Shown: one piece after another, positions 30,023 to 39,137 of the stretch
Numbering within the stretch: the stretch's first letter is position 1
Layout of the letters: every line of letters begins with the position of its first letter
From: Terribium retamae
GTDB taxonomy: Bacteria > Pseudomonadota > Alphaproteobacteria > Rhizobiales > Rhizobiaceae
Direction of reading: 5' to 3'
Assembly: GCF_022347545.1 (NCBI RefSeq)
Contig: NZ_JAKREW010000022.1
Coordinates: 1-64,000, forward strand
Length of the DNA stretch: 64,000 nucleotides
Notes under the pieces: generated by a model
The model's input: the letters and a program-made list of their open reading frames with translations, nothing else
The model's database searches: none
What the model was told of the DNA's origin: nothing
Program-made: the position numbers and the translations under genes

Positions 30023-30742
30023 CTATTCGGCTGCTTCCGAACTTTCGCCGGCGAATTTCGCCCACAGTGCCTTTTCGCCGAGCGATTCGACCAGCCGCTT
30101 GTGGGCTTCGCGCTCGGCCTCGGTCAGCCGCGAGGCCAGCGGTACCGGCCGCGCGGCGATGGTAAGCTCGATCTCTATGCCGCCTCGGCGTCCCGTCTGG
30201 GACAGTCCTCCATCCAGGCCGAGCGCGGCCTGCTTGCCGCCGATCAGCTCGACATAGACTTCTGCCAACAGCTCGGAGTCGAGCAGCGCCCCGTGTTTGG
30301 TGCGGTGGCTGTTGTCGATTCCGTAACGACGGCATAGCGCGTCCAGCGAATTGGGACCCATCGGGTGTTTGCGACGCGCCAGCGCCAGCGTATCGATCAC
30401 GCGCTCCGGTCCGACTGGAGGATGGCCGAGCCGGGCGAATTCAGCGTTGATGAAGCCCATGTCGAAACCGGCATTGTGCGCGATCAGCTTGGCGCCATCG
30501 ATGAACTCCAGGAAAAGATCCGCAATCTCCGAAAAAGTCGGCTTGCCGACCAGCTGTGCCGCGCTGATGCCGTGAACGGCTTCCGCCTCGGCATTGATCA
30601 TGCGGCCTTCTGGGTTGATGTAATGATGGAAGGTGTTGCCGGTCGGAAACCGATTGACCAACTCGATACAGCCGAGCTCTATGATGCGGTCTTCGCGCGC
30701 ATCGAGCCCTGTTGTTTCCGTATCGAAGATGATTTCGCGCAT
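30023..30742 (-). CDS. dnaQ: DNA polymerase III epsilon subunit (3'-5' proofreading exonuclease)
   Basis: A 239-residue DEDDh exonuclease. Exo I is FDTETTGLD (6-14), Exo II HNAGFDMGFIN (about 90-100) and Exo III HGALLDSELLAEVY (about 150-163). The C-terminal part contacts the alpha subunit. Starts at ATG 30742; a 93-base gap separates it from coaE upstream in the same direction. Confidence 0.96.
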   Translation of the reverse strand: MREIIFDTETTGLDAREDRIIELGCIELVNRFPTGNTFHHYINPEGRMINAEAEAVHGISAAQLVGKPTFSEIADLFLEFIDGAKLIAHNAGFDMGFINAEFARLGHPPVGPERVIDTLALARRKHPMGPNSLDALCRRYGIDNSHRTKHGALLDSELLAEVYVELIGGKQAALGLDGGLSQTGRRGGIEIELTIAARPVPLASRLTEAEREAHKRLVESLGEKALWAKFAGESSEAAE

Positions 30743-30835
30743 CGGCGATGCTCCGCGGCCTGAGCCGTCCAGTCAAAGACGTCGGCGCTTGTTTGTTTGG
30801 ATCGAAAATGGAGTCCGGCCGGCTTTCCCGCAAGA

Positions 30836-31441
30836 TCAACCGGCGTGATTGCTGCCATTTTCCCCTGATAGCTCGGCGATGATGGCCTGGATTGCCTGCC
30901 GGGTGACCTCAAAGCCGCTGCCGGTATCGACAACATAGTCGGCCAGCCGCCGCTTTTCGGCGTCGGGAACCTGTTTGGTGAGAATTGATTCGAATTTGTC
31001 CTCGGTCATTCCGGGCCGTGCCAGCACGCGCTCGCGCTGCTGTTCTGCAGGTGCGCTCACCACCACGACCTTGTCGACGCGGCCGCGGCCACCCGTCTCG
31101 AACAGCAGCGGAATGTCGAGCACGGCAAGCGGTGCGCCGGTTTGCCGATGATGGGCCAGAAAGGCATCGGCATCGGCGCGCACCAAAGGATGGATGATGC
31201 CTTCCAATGCCTTGAGCGCGGCGGCATCGCCCAGAACGCGTTGCCCGAGCAGCGCGCGATCCACCGCGCCGTCCCGGGTCACACCCGGAAAAGCCGCTTC
31301 GATCAAGGGAGCTGCCTTGCCGGCATAGAGCCGATGCACCGCTTCGTCCGAATCGTGCACCGGAACTCCGGCTTCGCGGAACATCTTCGCGGCGGTTGAC
31401 TTGCCCATGCCGATGGAACCCGTGAGGCCGAGCACGATCAA
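30836..31441 (-). CDS. coaE: Dephospho-CoA kinase
   Basis: A 201-residue P-loop kinase for the last step of CoA synthesis. Walker A is [12 protein letters not shown] (5-16); DIPLLFETG (about 108-116) and the lid region are in place. The start codon is TTG at 31441, overlapping the aroE stop as TTGA. An in-frame GTG at 31435 would remove two residues of the conserved strand and is less likely. Confidence 0.94.
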   Translation of the reverse strand: MIVLGLTGSIGMGKSTAAKMFREAGVPVHDSDEAVHRLYAGKAAPLIEAAFPGVTRDGAVDRALLGQRVLGDAAALKALEGIIHPLVRADADAFLAHHRQTGAPLAVLDIPLLFETGGRGRVDKVVVVSAPAEQQRERVLARPGMTEDKFESILTKQVPDAEKRRLADYVVDTGSGFEVTRQAIQAIIAELSGENGSNHAG

Positions 31442-32277
31442 TGTTTGGCCTCCAGATCGTCGACGATAAGCGCGCGCAGTTCCGGCGTGACTTCCGGCCG
31501 CTTGCCGAACCAGTGTTCGAAACCGGGTACCGCTTGATGCAGCAGCATGCCCAGCCCATCGACGGTTTTCAGCCCGCGCTGCCTTGCCGCGGCAAGCAAC
31601 GGGGTTTCCAGCGGCACATAGACGATATCGGTGACGATCGCATGCGTCGGCAGGCGGGTGGGATCGGCGGGCAGGCCCTCATTGCCGTGCATGCCGAGCG
31701 CCGTGGTGTTGATCAGCAGTCCGGCGTCGGCCATCAATTCGCCAATCGCCTCGCTGCCATGTGCTGACACGTTGGTTCCGAACTGGTCTCGCAACTCCTC
31801 TGCCCGAGCTTTCGTGCGGTTGGCGATACGGATGTCGCGAACGCCACGTTCCTTCAGCGCGTGGATGACGGCACGTGCCGCGCCACCGGCGCCCAGCACC
31901 ACAGCCGGACCGTTGCCAGCCCAGCCCTGCGCAAATTCGTCGAGATTGGCCGCGAAACCATGTGCGTCGGTGTTGCCGCCGCGGAGTTCGCCGTCTTCAA
32001 CCCACAGCGTGTTGATGGCGCCGATCTGCTCGGCCGCTTCATCCCGGCGTTTGACGGCTGCGCACACGGCTTCCTTGTGCGGGATGGTGACGTTACCGCC
32101 GCTGAAGCCCCTCTCCGCAAGCGTCGACAGGAACGCAGGCAGATCGCCGGGTGCCACATCGATCGCTTCGTAGCTGCCAGCGATGCCGTAGCTCTTCAAC
32201 CAGTATCCGTGGATTTTCGGCGAACGCGAATGCGCGATCGGATGGCCGATCACGAAGGCCTTTTTCATGTCAGCCAT
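31438..32277 (-). CDS. aroE: Shikimate dehydrogenase
   Basis: A 279-residue NADPH-dependent enzyme of aromatic amino acid synthesis. Motifs: HSRSPKIHG (substrate), NVTIPHKE (catalytic Lys), NTDAHGF (catalytic Asp) and GAGGAARAV (NADP). Three starts are possible (GTG 32286, ATG 32277, ATG 32268). I take 32277, which overlaps the maf stop by a few bases, as expected in this tightly packed maf-aroE-coaE-dnaQ unit. Confidence 0.95.
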   Translation of the reverse strand: MADMKKAFVIGHPIAHSRSPKIHGYWLKSYGIAGSYEAIDVAPGDLPAFLSTLAERGFSGGNVTIPHKEAVCAAVKRRDEAAEQIGAINTLWVEDGELRGGNTDAHGFAANLDEFAQGWAGNGPAVVLGAGGAARAVIHALKERGVRDIRIANRTKARAEELRDQFGTNVSAHGSEAIGELMADAGLLINTTALGMHGNEGLPADPTRLPTHAIVTDIVYVPLETPLLAAARQRGLKTVDGLGMLLHQAVPGFEHWFGKRPEVTPELRALIVDDLEAKH

Positions 32278-32869
32278 CGATGGCACCGAGCGACCTGAGT
32301 TCGGTCAGCAGCGGCAGAAGCGGCAGGCCGATGATGGTGAAATGGTCCCCCTCGACCTTTTCGAACAGCTGGATGCCCTCGCCTTCGATCTGATAAGCGC
32401 CGACGCTGGAAAGCGCTTTCGCGCCGACCCGTGCCAGATGGCGGCCGATGAAGGCGGGATCGAGTCTGCGCATGGTGAGATTGGCAATGCCGACATGGCG
32501 CCACAACACCGCGCCGTCCCGCGCCAGCACCGCGGCGCTGTTCAGCTGATGGGTCTTGCCCGACAGAGCCAGCAGATGGCGGCGGGCGCCCTCCATGTCG
32601 GCAGGTTTGTGGAACACTTCGTCGCCCAGCGACAGCGTCTGGTCGCAGCCCAGCACCAGGGCTCCCGGCATCCGCTCGCTCACCTCGGTCGCCTTCGCTT
32701 CGGCCAGGATCGTCGCGACATCTTCCGGGGAGGCGCCGCTGTCCTCCAGCGGCGCTTCAAGCGCGCGCTCGTCGACCTTTGCCGGTACCGCTTCGACATG
32801 GACGCCGGCATTTTTCAGCATGGCCAGCCGAAACGGGCTGCCTGATGCCAGGATGAGTTTTTCGGTCAT
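32270..32869 (-). CDS. Maf family nucleotide pyrophosphatase
   Basis: A 199-residue Maf/HAM1-fold house-cleaning pyrophosphatase that hydrolyses non-canonical or modified nucleoside triphosphates. It opens [14 protein letters not shown] (5-18) and carries the catalytic [10 protein letters not shown] segment and the GAYQIEGEG loop. In related species the maf gene directly follows the PPDK regulator at the origin; here it is 12 kb away at the far end of an inverted block. Confidence 0.93.
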   Translation of the reverse strand: MTEKLILASGSPFRLAMLKNAGVHVEAVPAKVDERALEAPLEDSGASPEDVATILAEAKATEVSERMPGALVLGCDQTLSLGDEVFHKPADMEGARRHLLALSGKTHQLNSAAVLARDGAVLWRHVGIANLTMRRLDPAFIGRHLARVGAKALSSVGAYQIEGEGIQLFEKVEGDHFTIIGLPLLPLLTELRSLGAIDG

Positions 32870-33027
32870 GGTACCTCCGCAGGCTGACTGGCCCTCGGCT
32901 ATACCATGCCGCGCAATGTTGGAATGACCAAATCCGAGCGGATTCCTATTTCATCGTCGTGCAATCGACTGACCGTTATGATGTCCCGCAAGTGAGCGGC
33001 GGTTTGAATCATCGGGAGAAGAGTTTC

Positions 33028-33873
33028 GTGGGTATCGGGCGGCGCGCATTTCTGGGGCTGATGGGGACGTTGCCGGCCTGGCGATCCTCATTTGCGGCAA
33101 AGCTCGGGACGAAGGAGAAACCGATGGAACCATCCGAGTCGGAGGTGGTGAAACCACGACATGTTCTTTGCTTCCTGGGCAAGGATCGCGATCTGTCTCG
33201 GCTGTCGGACGCAGCCCTGGGCGGCATTGAAGAATTCGCCACCGGTTTCGGCGTGGACCACACTTATTCTCAGGCCGAACCGGATGACCGCATGGTCCGA
33301 TCCTTCGATGTGTGTTGGGACCGCGTCGAGCCAGATGCCTGGACCGAGGCCGATGAAGCTGCCGTCGCCAGCCATCGATCCGTTCTCTATGTGCTCGGCC
33401 CGCCGATGACGAGAGACAATGCGGTCACCGTTTCCATCGGAGCCTTGTTCCTCGTCGCTCACATGGTCGACAAGGGCGCGGTGGCCGTTAAGGGCGAAAG
33501 TGCGGGCATCGCCCATGGGCTGGCGCGCTGGAAACGGCTTGCGCTCCAGGGTGCTGCTGCCCTGGAGGCTGACGATGCTCTTGCACAAAGGCGCATTGGC
33601 CGGCTCGCCTTCGCCAAGCGCCCACTGTCGGCCAAGAAATATCTGGAAAGTGTCGGCTTCCACCTCGTGGGATTGCCGGAAGTCTATGTGCCGATATCCC
33701 AGGCGAGCGAGCGCGAGGCTGTGGCGACCATGGACGCTGTCGCGGACGAAATTGCCGTGCGCGGCCTGGAAGAGGTGCTGAGGAAACGCGGAGCGCGCCT
33801 CTCTTTCGAATCCCAGTACGAAAAGGACGAGTTCAAGTTCAATCCGTATGGGACGGTGAGGCTCGCCGGCTGA
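33028..33873 (+). CDS. Hypothetical exported protein with Tat-like N-terminus
   Basis: I do not recognise a firm family. The GTG at 33028 follows GGGAGAAGAG, and the 281-residue product begins VGIGRRAFLGLMGTLPAW, a twin-arginine-like signal with a short hydrophobic stretch. The mature part (about 45-281) is mixed alpha/beta. The segment GALFLVAHMVDKGAVAVKG and the later GLPEVYVP recall DUF4261-type proteins, but this is a weak resemblance. Alone between maf and a converging glutamine amidotransferase gene. An ATG at 33124 would remove the signal and give a 249-residue cytosolic form. Confidence 0.6.
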   Translation: MGIGRRAFLGLMGTLPAWRSSFAAKLGTKEKPMEPSESEVVKPRHVLCFLGKDRDLSRLSDAALGGIEEFATGFGVDHTYSQAEPDDRMVRSFDVCWDRVEPDAWTEADEAAVASHRSVLYVLGPPMTRDNAVTVSIGALFLVAHMVDKGAVAVKGESAGIAHGLARWKRLALQGAAALEADDALAQRRIGRLAFAKRPLSAKKYLESVGFHLVGLPEVYVPISQASEREAVATMDAVADEIAVRGLEEVLRKRGARLSFESQYEKDEFKFNPYGTVRLAG

Positions 33874-33880
33874 CCTCCGC

Positions 33881-34675
33881 CTACTCGGCCGCGATCGCCA
33901 TCCCTGAAGCCGGCGCGAACGGACGGATGCGGATTCCCGCCCTCGTCATGGTTACGAAGCTCGCCGGCGGAATGGCCTGCCATTCAGCACTCTCGCGGTC
34001 GAAGGGTTCCGACACGATGCAGCGACCGCCATGGAATGCGGAGGTGTAGAGTGTTGGTGCTTGGCCGTCAGTCGAATAGCGCACCGCGTGCACGGCCTGC
34101 CCATCGGAAAAGGCGGCGGTCAACTTCAGGGCTGGATCAACACCCGCCCTTTCGGCGGCCGCAATCACCTGGGAGGTTGCCCTTTCCAGCGCGCCTTGCG
34201 GGTCGGTTTCCAGCCCCGCGTCCATCATCAGGAAAAAGAACAGTTCGGAATCGGTCGTACCTTCGATCTGATCGTAGAGTGCGTCCGGTAAGGCTGCCTC
34301 GAGCGCGCGGCGGATACGCTCGAAGCCCCCGATCTGGCCGTTGTGCATGAACGACCAGCGGCCGGAGACAAAGGGATGGCAGTTGGCGCGACTGGTTGCG
34401 CCGCCGGTCGAGGCGCGCACATGCGCCAGGAACAGGCCGGAGCGGATCTGCTTGCAGAGGCTTTTGAGATTGGGGTCCGACCAGGCCGGCAGGATGTCGC
34501 GGTAGAGACCGGGTTCCGCGCGCCCGCCATACCAGGCAAGGCCGAAACCGTCACCATTGGTGGGCGATTTCGCCTCCTGCGCGCAATGGCTCTGTGCGAT
34601 CAGCGAATGACAAGGCGCACTGACGATGTCTTCGAGGAAGACCTCTTCACCGAGATAGGCCGCCCATCGGCACAT
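33881..34675 (-). CDS. Class II glutamine amidotransferase
   Basis: A 264-residue N-terminal-nucleophile hydrolase. Cys2 in MCRWAAYLGE is the catalytic cysteine after Met removal. SPTNGDGFGLAWY, FLAHVRASTGG and the FMHNGQIGG loop match the EgtC/YafJ group of stand-alone glutaminase domains. It releases ammonia from glutamine or a gamma-glutamyl compound; no ergothioneine gene is nearby, so the EgtC role is not supported. Confidence 0.88.
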   Translation of the reverse strand: MCRWAAYLGEEVFLEDIVSAPCHSLIAQSHCAQEAKSPTNGDGFGLAWYGGRAEPGLYRDILPAWSDPNLKSLCKQIRSGLFLAHVRASTGGATSRANCHPFVSGRWSFMHNGQIGGFERIRRALEAALPDALYDQIEGTTDSELFFFLMMDAGLETDPQGALERATSQVIAAAERAGVDPALKLTAAFSDGQAVHAVRYSTDGQAPTLYTSAFHGGRCIVSEPFDRESAEWQAIPPASFVTMTRAGIRIRPFAPASGMAIAAE

Positions 34676-34731
34676 GCGTCAACGCCCCTCAGGCACGTCT
34701 GGACAGTGGCCGGCTCCAGCCGGCCTCGGGA

Positions 34732-34953
34732 TCATGCCTGCGGACGGCGATTGTGCGTACGCTCGTAGAGCTGGCGGATGATCCTGCTAGCCGTAGTCTC
34801 GAACAGGAAGGGTAAAAAAGCATGAATGAGTGCGGCGCCGCCGGCCATGAACAACCTGCTGGCAAACCAGCCGGCGAAGCGCATGTGTTCGAAGTAGCTC
34901 TCATCGACCGAGTGCGGATGGTCGGTGAAAAGGCGGGCGATGCGCGTCGTCAT
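34732..34953 (-). CDS. DUF6356 family small membrane-associated protein
   Basis: A 73-residue protein with HPHSVDESYFEHM near residue 11 and a hydrophobic stretch GGAALIHAFLPFLFETTASR. This matches the DUF6356 family, whose role is unknown. The ATG at 34953 has GGGAG 8 bases upstream, which settles the start over the longer frame to 34992. Divergent from the second Lrp gene. Confidence 0.78.
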   Translation of the reverse strand: MTTRIARLFTDHPHSVDESYFEHMRFAGWFASRLFMAGGAALIHAFLPFLFETTASRIIRQLYERTHNRRPQA

Positions 34954-35005
34954 GGTGATTCTCCCATTCTCTGCACTATCCTCCCATGCCATGTCGGAAC
35001 ATCGA

Positions 35006-35053
35006 TCCCAATTTGTCCTTGTTGTGCATCTAGAATTGGGACAAATATCCCAA
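35006..35053. promoter_or_regulatory. Candidate operator of the second Lrp regulator
   Basis: A dyad TTGGGA-N6-TCCCAA (35036-35053) ends one base before the Lrp ATG. A related inverted copy, TCCCAATTTGTCC (35006-35018), lies 18 bases upstream, mirroring GGGACAAAT in the dyad. The position over the ribosome site suggests autorepression. Confidence 0.55.
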
Positions 35054-35054
35054 C

Positions 35055-35525
35055 ATGGCTTATGAAATCGATACGATTGATCGAAGAATCCTTGCGGAAC
35101 TGCAGCGGGACGGAACCTTGTCGGTCGACCAGCTCTCGGAACGCGTCGGCCTGTCTCGCAATGCCTGCTGGCGCCGGGTGAAAAGGCTGGAGGACGAGCG
35201 TGTCGTTACCGGCCGGGTTGCGCTGGTCGATGCCGACAAGCTTGGCCTCGGTCTTTCGGTGTTCATCATCGTGCGCACGTCGAGCCATGATCCGGACTGG
35301 CTGGCCAAGTTCCGGGCCGCGGTGACATCTTTTCCCGAGATCACCGGTGTCTACCGTATGTCCGGCGATCTCGACTATGTGCTTCGTGCTCGCGTTGCGG
35401 ACGTCAAGGCATACGACCGGCTCTATCAGCGCATGATTGCGAAGGTGCCGTTGTCCGACGTTTCCGCCTCCTTCGTCATGGAGGAGATCAAGGAAACGAC
35501 GGTGGTGCCGGTGGAAGTGCGCTAG
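35055..35525 (+). CDS. Lrp/AsnC family transcriptional regulator
   Basis: A 156-residue regulator with winged helix (5-60, SRNACWRRVKRLEDERV) and RAM domain (70-150). It starts at ATG 35055, directly after a palindromic operator. It ends two bases before the MFS transporter gene, so it most likely regulates that transporter in one operon and is autoregulated. The effector is unknown. Confidence 0.93.
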   Translation: MAYEIDTIDRRILAELQRDGTLSVDQLSERVGLSRNACWRRVKRLEDERVVTGRVALVDADKLGLGLSVFIIVRTSSHDPDWLAKFRAAVTSFPEITGVYRMSGDLDYVLRARVADVKAYDRLYQRMIAKVPLSDVSASFVMEEIKETTVVPVEVR

Positions 35526-35527
35526 GC

Positions 35528-36739
35528 ATGAGTTCTACCAACAACATCACCCCGGTGACCCGCCGCAGTCTTCCCGCCGGTGTCTGGGCGCTCGGTTTCG
35601 TATCGATGTTCATGGATATCTCCTCGGAGATGATCCACGCGCTGCTGCCCGTCTACATGGTGGCTGTGCTGGGCACCGCAAGCCTTACCGTCGGCATCAT
35701 CGAAGGCATCGCCGAGGCAACCGCTTCGATCACCAAGATCTTTTCGGGAGCACTGAGCGACTGGCTCGGCAAGCGCAAACTACTGGCGGCGCTGGGCTAC
35801 GGGTTGGCGGCGATCACCAAGCCGATCTTTCCGCTGGCGCCATCGATCGGCTGGCTGGTTGCGGCGCGGTTCATCGACCGCATCGGCAAGGGCATCCGCG
35901 GCGCCCCGCGCGATGCGCTGATCGCCGACATCACGCCGCTGGAACAGCGTGGTGCCGGCTTCGGCCTGCGGCAATCGCTCGACACGATCGGCGCCTTTGC
36001 CGGCCCGCTGCTGGCCATCGCGCTGATGTGGACAACTGCAAATCATTTCCAGACGGTTTTCTGGATCGCCGTCCTACCGGCTTTTGCCGCCGTTGCCCTG
36101 ATCGTCTTTGCGGTGAGGGAGCCCGAGCGCCCGGCGGGCCAGCGCAAGGTTCGCATGCCGCTAAGGCGCTCCGAGCTGCGCCTTCTGGGCGCGGGCTTCT
36201 GGCTGGTGGTAACCGTGGCGGCGGTTTTCACGCTCGCCCGTTTCAGCGAAGCTTTTCTCATCTTGCGCGCGCAGTCGATCGGCCTTTCCTTGGCTTTGGT
36301 GCCGGTCGTGCTGGTGGTGATGAACCTCGCCTACTCGCTGTCGGCCTATCCTGCCGGCGTGCTCGCCGATCGCTTTAGCCGGTCTATGCTTCTCGCCGTC
36401 GGTCTTCTTTTCCTCGTGGCAGCGGATCTCGTCCTCGCCCTTGTGCCAGACATCGTCGGGCTCCTCATCGGCGTCGTGCTGTGGGGACTGCATATGGGTT
36501 TCACGCAAGGGCTGCTGGCAACGCTGGTTGCGGATGCAGCGCCGGCGGAGTTGCGCGGCACTGCATTCGGCATGTTCAATCTGATCACCGGCATCGCCTT
36601 GCTCGTCGCCAGCGTGCTGGCAGGCTTCCTGTGGGATCAGTTTGGTCCTGAAGCCACCTTCCTTGCCGGCGCCGTTTTTGCTGTTGTGGCGCTCGTCGGC
36701 CTGCTGCCGTTGCGAGCCCGGCTGTCGATGCCTCAATGA
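35528..36739 (+). CDS. MFS transporter
   Basis: A 403-residue inner-membrane protein with about 12 hydrophobic segments. The MFS loop between TM2 and TM3 reads GALSDWLGKRKLL, and the repeat in the second half is GVLADRFSR. The opening (SMFMDISSEMIHALLPVYM) resembles the drug-efflux-like group often annotated as YfiS-type. With the Lrp gene two bases upstream it may export an amino acid or a related toxic compound; that is inference. Confidence 0.9.
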   Translation: MSSTNNITPVTRRSLPAGVWALGFVSMFMDISSEMIHALLPVYMVAVLGTASLTVGIIEGIAEATASITKIFSGALSDWLGKRKLLAALGYGLAAITKPIFPLAPSIGWLVAARFIDRIGKGIRGAPRDALIADITPLEQRGAGFGLRQSLDTIGAFAGPLLAIALMWTTANHFQTVFWIAVLPAFAAVALIVFAVREPERPAGQRKVRMPLRRSELRLLGAGFWLVVTVAAVFTLARFSEAFLILRAQSIGLSLALVPVVLVVMNLAYSLSAYPAGVLADRFSRSMLLAVGLLFLVAADLVLALVPDIVGLLIGVVLWGLHMGFTQGLLATLVADAAPAELRGTAFGMFNLITGIALLVASVLAGFLWDQFGPEATFLAGAVFAVVALVGLLPLRARLSMPQ

Positions 36740-36805
36740 AAGATTCGCGTTGAAATACCCGTAACCGGTTGACTTGATGCACTGCTCGCCCGATAGGATC
36801 GCGCC

Positions 36806-37291
36806 ATGCACCCGACACCTCAAAATCAATCCGTCTTCGGCCAGACGGTCGGTTTCGTCCGCCTGCCGCACGGCGAAGGGCTGGCGTTGCCGGCCTACGA
36901 AAGCGCCGGCGCTGCCGGCATGGATCTCAGGGCTGCCGTTCCGGAGGATCGGCCACTGCTCATTCTGCCCGGCAAGCGTGCGCTGGTGCCGACGGGACTG
37001 GTATTGGAAATACCGGAAGGCCTGGAAGGTCAGGTTCGCCCTCGCTCCGGCCTCGCACTGAAACATGGCATCACCTGCCTCAACACGCCCGGTACCGTCG
37101 ATAGCGACTATCGCGGCGAGGTGAAGGTGCTGCTGATCAATCACGGTGACGAAGAGTTCTATGTCGAGCGCGGCATGCGCATCGCTCAGATCGTCTTCGC
37201 TCCCGCGGTCCAGGTCCGCTCCGAAGAGCGCAGCCTCGCCGGCGGCACCGAGCGTGGCGGCGGCGGTTTCGGATCGACCGGAACCGCGTGA
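36806..37291 (+). CDS. dut: Deoxyuridine 5'-triphosphate nucleotidohydrolase
   Basis: A 161-residue trimeric dUTPase that makes dUMP and keeps uracil out of DNA. Motif 1 AGMDLRA, motif 3 [11 protein letters not shown], motif 2 RPRSGLALK-like [13 protein letters not shown], and motif 5 GGGGFGSTG at the C-terminus are all visible. Starts at ATG 36806; its stop overlaps the next gene as GTGATG. Confidence 0.96.
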   Translation: MHPTPQNQSVFGQTVGFVRLPHGEGLALPAYESAGAAGMDLRAAVPEDRPLLILPGKRALVPTGLVLEIPEGLEGQVRPRSGLALKHGITCLNTPGTVDSDYRGEVKVLLINHGDEEFYVERGMRIAQIVFAPAVQVRSEERSLAGGTERGGGGFGSTGTA

Positions 37292-37950
37292 TGCCGCTGC
37301 CCGGGCTGGTCATCTTCGACTGTGACGGTATCCTGGTCGATACCGAGAACATGGCCAACGAACGTCTGGCGCTGTGGCTCACCGAAGCCGGCTATCCCGT
37401 CGACTTCAACTATTGCCGCAAGCAGTTTTCCGGCCGCTCCATGATCTCCGTGCGCAACGAGATCCTGGAAGTGGCAGGCATCGATCTTGGCGAAGATTTC
37501 GCCGACCGCTGGAATGTTGGCCTGCCCGAGCTTTTTGCGAACGGTGTCGACGAGATTCCATATGTGCGCGACGTGATCGATGCCGTACGAGCGGCCAACC
37601 TTCCCTATTGTGTCGCCTCTTCGGCGCGCGTGTCCAAGATGCATATAACGCTGGGCGTCACCGGGCTGCTTCCGTTCTTCGAGCACGCCATGTTCAGCTC
37701 CACCATGGTCGGGCGCTCGAAACCGTTCCCGGACTTGTTCCTGCACGCCGCCAGGGAAATGGGTGTGAACCCAGCCGATTGTATCGTCATCGAGGATTCG
37801 GTGGCCGGTACGACAGCCGGCATTGCCGCTGGCATGCGCGTGTTTTCCTACCACGGCGATCCGCATTCCGATCCCGAAGGTTTGGAAAGGGCGGGCGGCG
37901 TTCTGTTCTCGGACATGCGCGATCTGCCGGGACTGGTGCCGCTGCGCTAA
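37288..37950 (+). CDS. HAD-IA family phosphatase
   Basis: A 220-residue haloacid dehalogenase-like hydrolase. Motif [12 protein letters not shown] carries the nucleophilic Asp; motif II CVASSA, motif III lysine in [10 protein letters not shown] and motif [13 protein letters not shown] follow. A cap domain lies between motifs I and II. GTG 37288 or ATG 37291 can start it; both overlap the dut stop. A sugar phosphate or phosphoglycolate substrate is likely but not decidable. Confidence 0.9.
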   Translation: MMPLPGLVIFDCDGILVDTENMANERLALWLTEAGYPVDFNYCRKQFSGRSMISVRNEILEVAGIDLGEDFADRWNVGLPELFANGVDEIPYVRDVIDAVRAANLPYCVASSARVSKMHITLGVTGLLPFFEHAMFSSTMVGRSKPFPDLFLHAAREMGVNPADCIVIEDSVAGTTAGIAAGMRVFSYHGDPHSDPEGLERAGGVLFSDMRDLPGLVPLR

Positions 37951-38209
37951 GCGCCCTCATCGTTGGTTTCATGACGGTTTCATCTCGCCTGCTGCCAGCG
38001 CATTGGCAGGAGTGTTCCGCACTGGCCGCCTGAACCAATCGCATTTGTTTGCCGGGCCAAAGTTCGCTCGCTAGGGTTCCAGTCCTGAAATTTGCCACAG
38101 CCTGTTGTTTGGGTTTTCGCAGTTCGCTCGGCGCGCTGGGTCGGGGGTGCAAACATCGAAAATCATCAGACCTGAACTGTGGCCGGCGCGTCTTTGTGGA
38201 GAGACTTCT

Positions 38210-39019
38210 ATGGATAAGGGCAAGATTTTCCGAAACCTGCACGCCGAGACCTTTGTCATTCCCAATCCGTGGGATCTCGGCTCGGCCAAGCTGCTGTCCT
38301 CCATGGGCTTCAAGGCGTTGGCCACCACCAGTGCCGGCTATGCCTTCTCGCGTGGCCTCCCGGATGGCGCGATCGGTTTCGAGGAGATGATCCAGCATTG
38401 CCGTGACATCGTCTCGGCGACCGACCTGCCGGTCTCGGCCGACCTGGAAAAGGGTAAGGGCGACAGCGCAGAGAGCGCCGGTGAGACCATTTTCGCCGCC
38501 GAGGCGGCGGGGCTGGCGGGTTGTTCGATCGAGGACCACACCGGCGATGCCGAAAGGCCCATCTATGATTTTACGCAGGCGGTGGAGCGGGTCGCTGCAG
38601 CGGCAGAAGCCGCGCGCGCCTTGAAGCGCGATTTCGTCTTCACCGCGCGCGCCGAGAACTTTCTGCATGGTCGCCCCGATCTCGACGACACCATCCGACG
38701 CCTGCAAGCCTATGAGAAGGCAGGTGCCGACGTGCTTTACGCGCCGGGTCTTTCCGACATCGCATCGGTTCGCGCGGTCTGTCAGGCCCTGGATAAGCCG
38801 GTCAACGTGCTGTCGACGGCAGATTTCACCGTTCCAGCGCTGGCACAGGCTGGTGCCAGGCGCATTTCCGTCGGCTCGCAGCTTGCTTGCGTCGCCTTCA
38901 GTGCGCTCGAGCGGGCAGGTCGCGAGCTGCTCGATGTCGGGTCGTTCACCTTCAATCGGTCCAACACCATGACCTACAGGAGGATGACCGAGCTCTTGTC
39001 GTCGGGCACCGTCGCGTAG
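38210..39019 (+). CDS. Isocitrate lyase/PEP mutase family protein
   Basis: A 269-residue TIM-barrel enzyme. It opens VIPNPWDLGSAKLL (about 16-29), with the metal-binding region SADLEKGKGD and the IEDHTGD segment. This matches the branch of the ICL/PEP mutase superfamily that includes oxaloacetate hydrolase- and 2-methylisocitrate lyase-like proteins. It starts at ATG 38210 after GGAGAG. The 259-base gap upstream (37951-38209) holds no gene I can recognise. Confidence 0.87.
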   Translation: MDKGKIFRNLHAETFVIPNPWDLGSAKLLSSMGFKALATTSAGYAFSRGLPDGAIGFEEMIQHCRDIVSATDLPVSADLEKGKGDSAESAGETIFAAEAAGLAGCSIEDHTGDAERPIYDFTQAVERVAAAAEAARALKRDFVFTARAENFLHGRPDLDDTIRRLQAYEKAGADVLYAPGLSDIASVRAVCQALDKPVNVLSTADFTVPALAQAGARRISVGSQLACVAFSALERAGRELLDVGSFTFNRSNTMTYRRMTELLSSGTVA

Positions 39020-39137
39020 AACTAGAGCAGGCCCGCATGCGGCCATCGTTGCAGAGGTCGGCGCTGGCGCCTACTATGGCGGTCGCGCCGACTTCATCAT
39101 CAAGGCGGATGGCGTGCCAAGGGTCCTGCTCAGATGA
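39018..39137 (+). pseudogene. C-terminal gene remnant, possibly proline racemase family
   Basis: An open frame with no start codon runs into the stop of the PEP-mutase-like gene at its left end. It encodes AAIVAEVGAGAYYGGRADF and ends GVPRVLLR. The spacing of hydrophobic and glycine residues recalls the C-terminus of proline racemase/hydroxyproline epimerase. Its TGA overlaps the ATG of the next gene as ATGA. The family call is weak. Confidence 0.3.
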
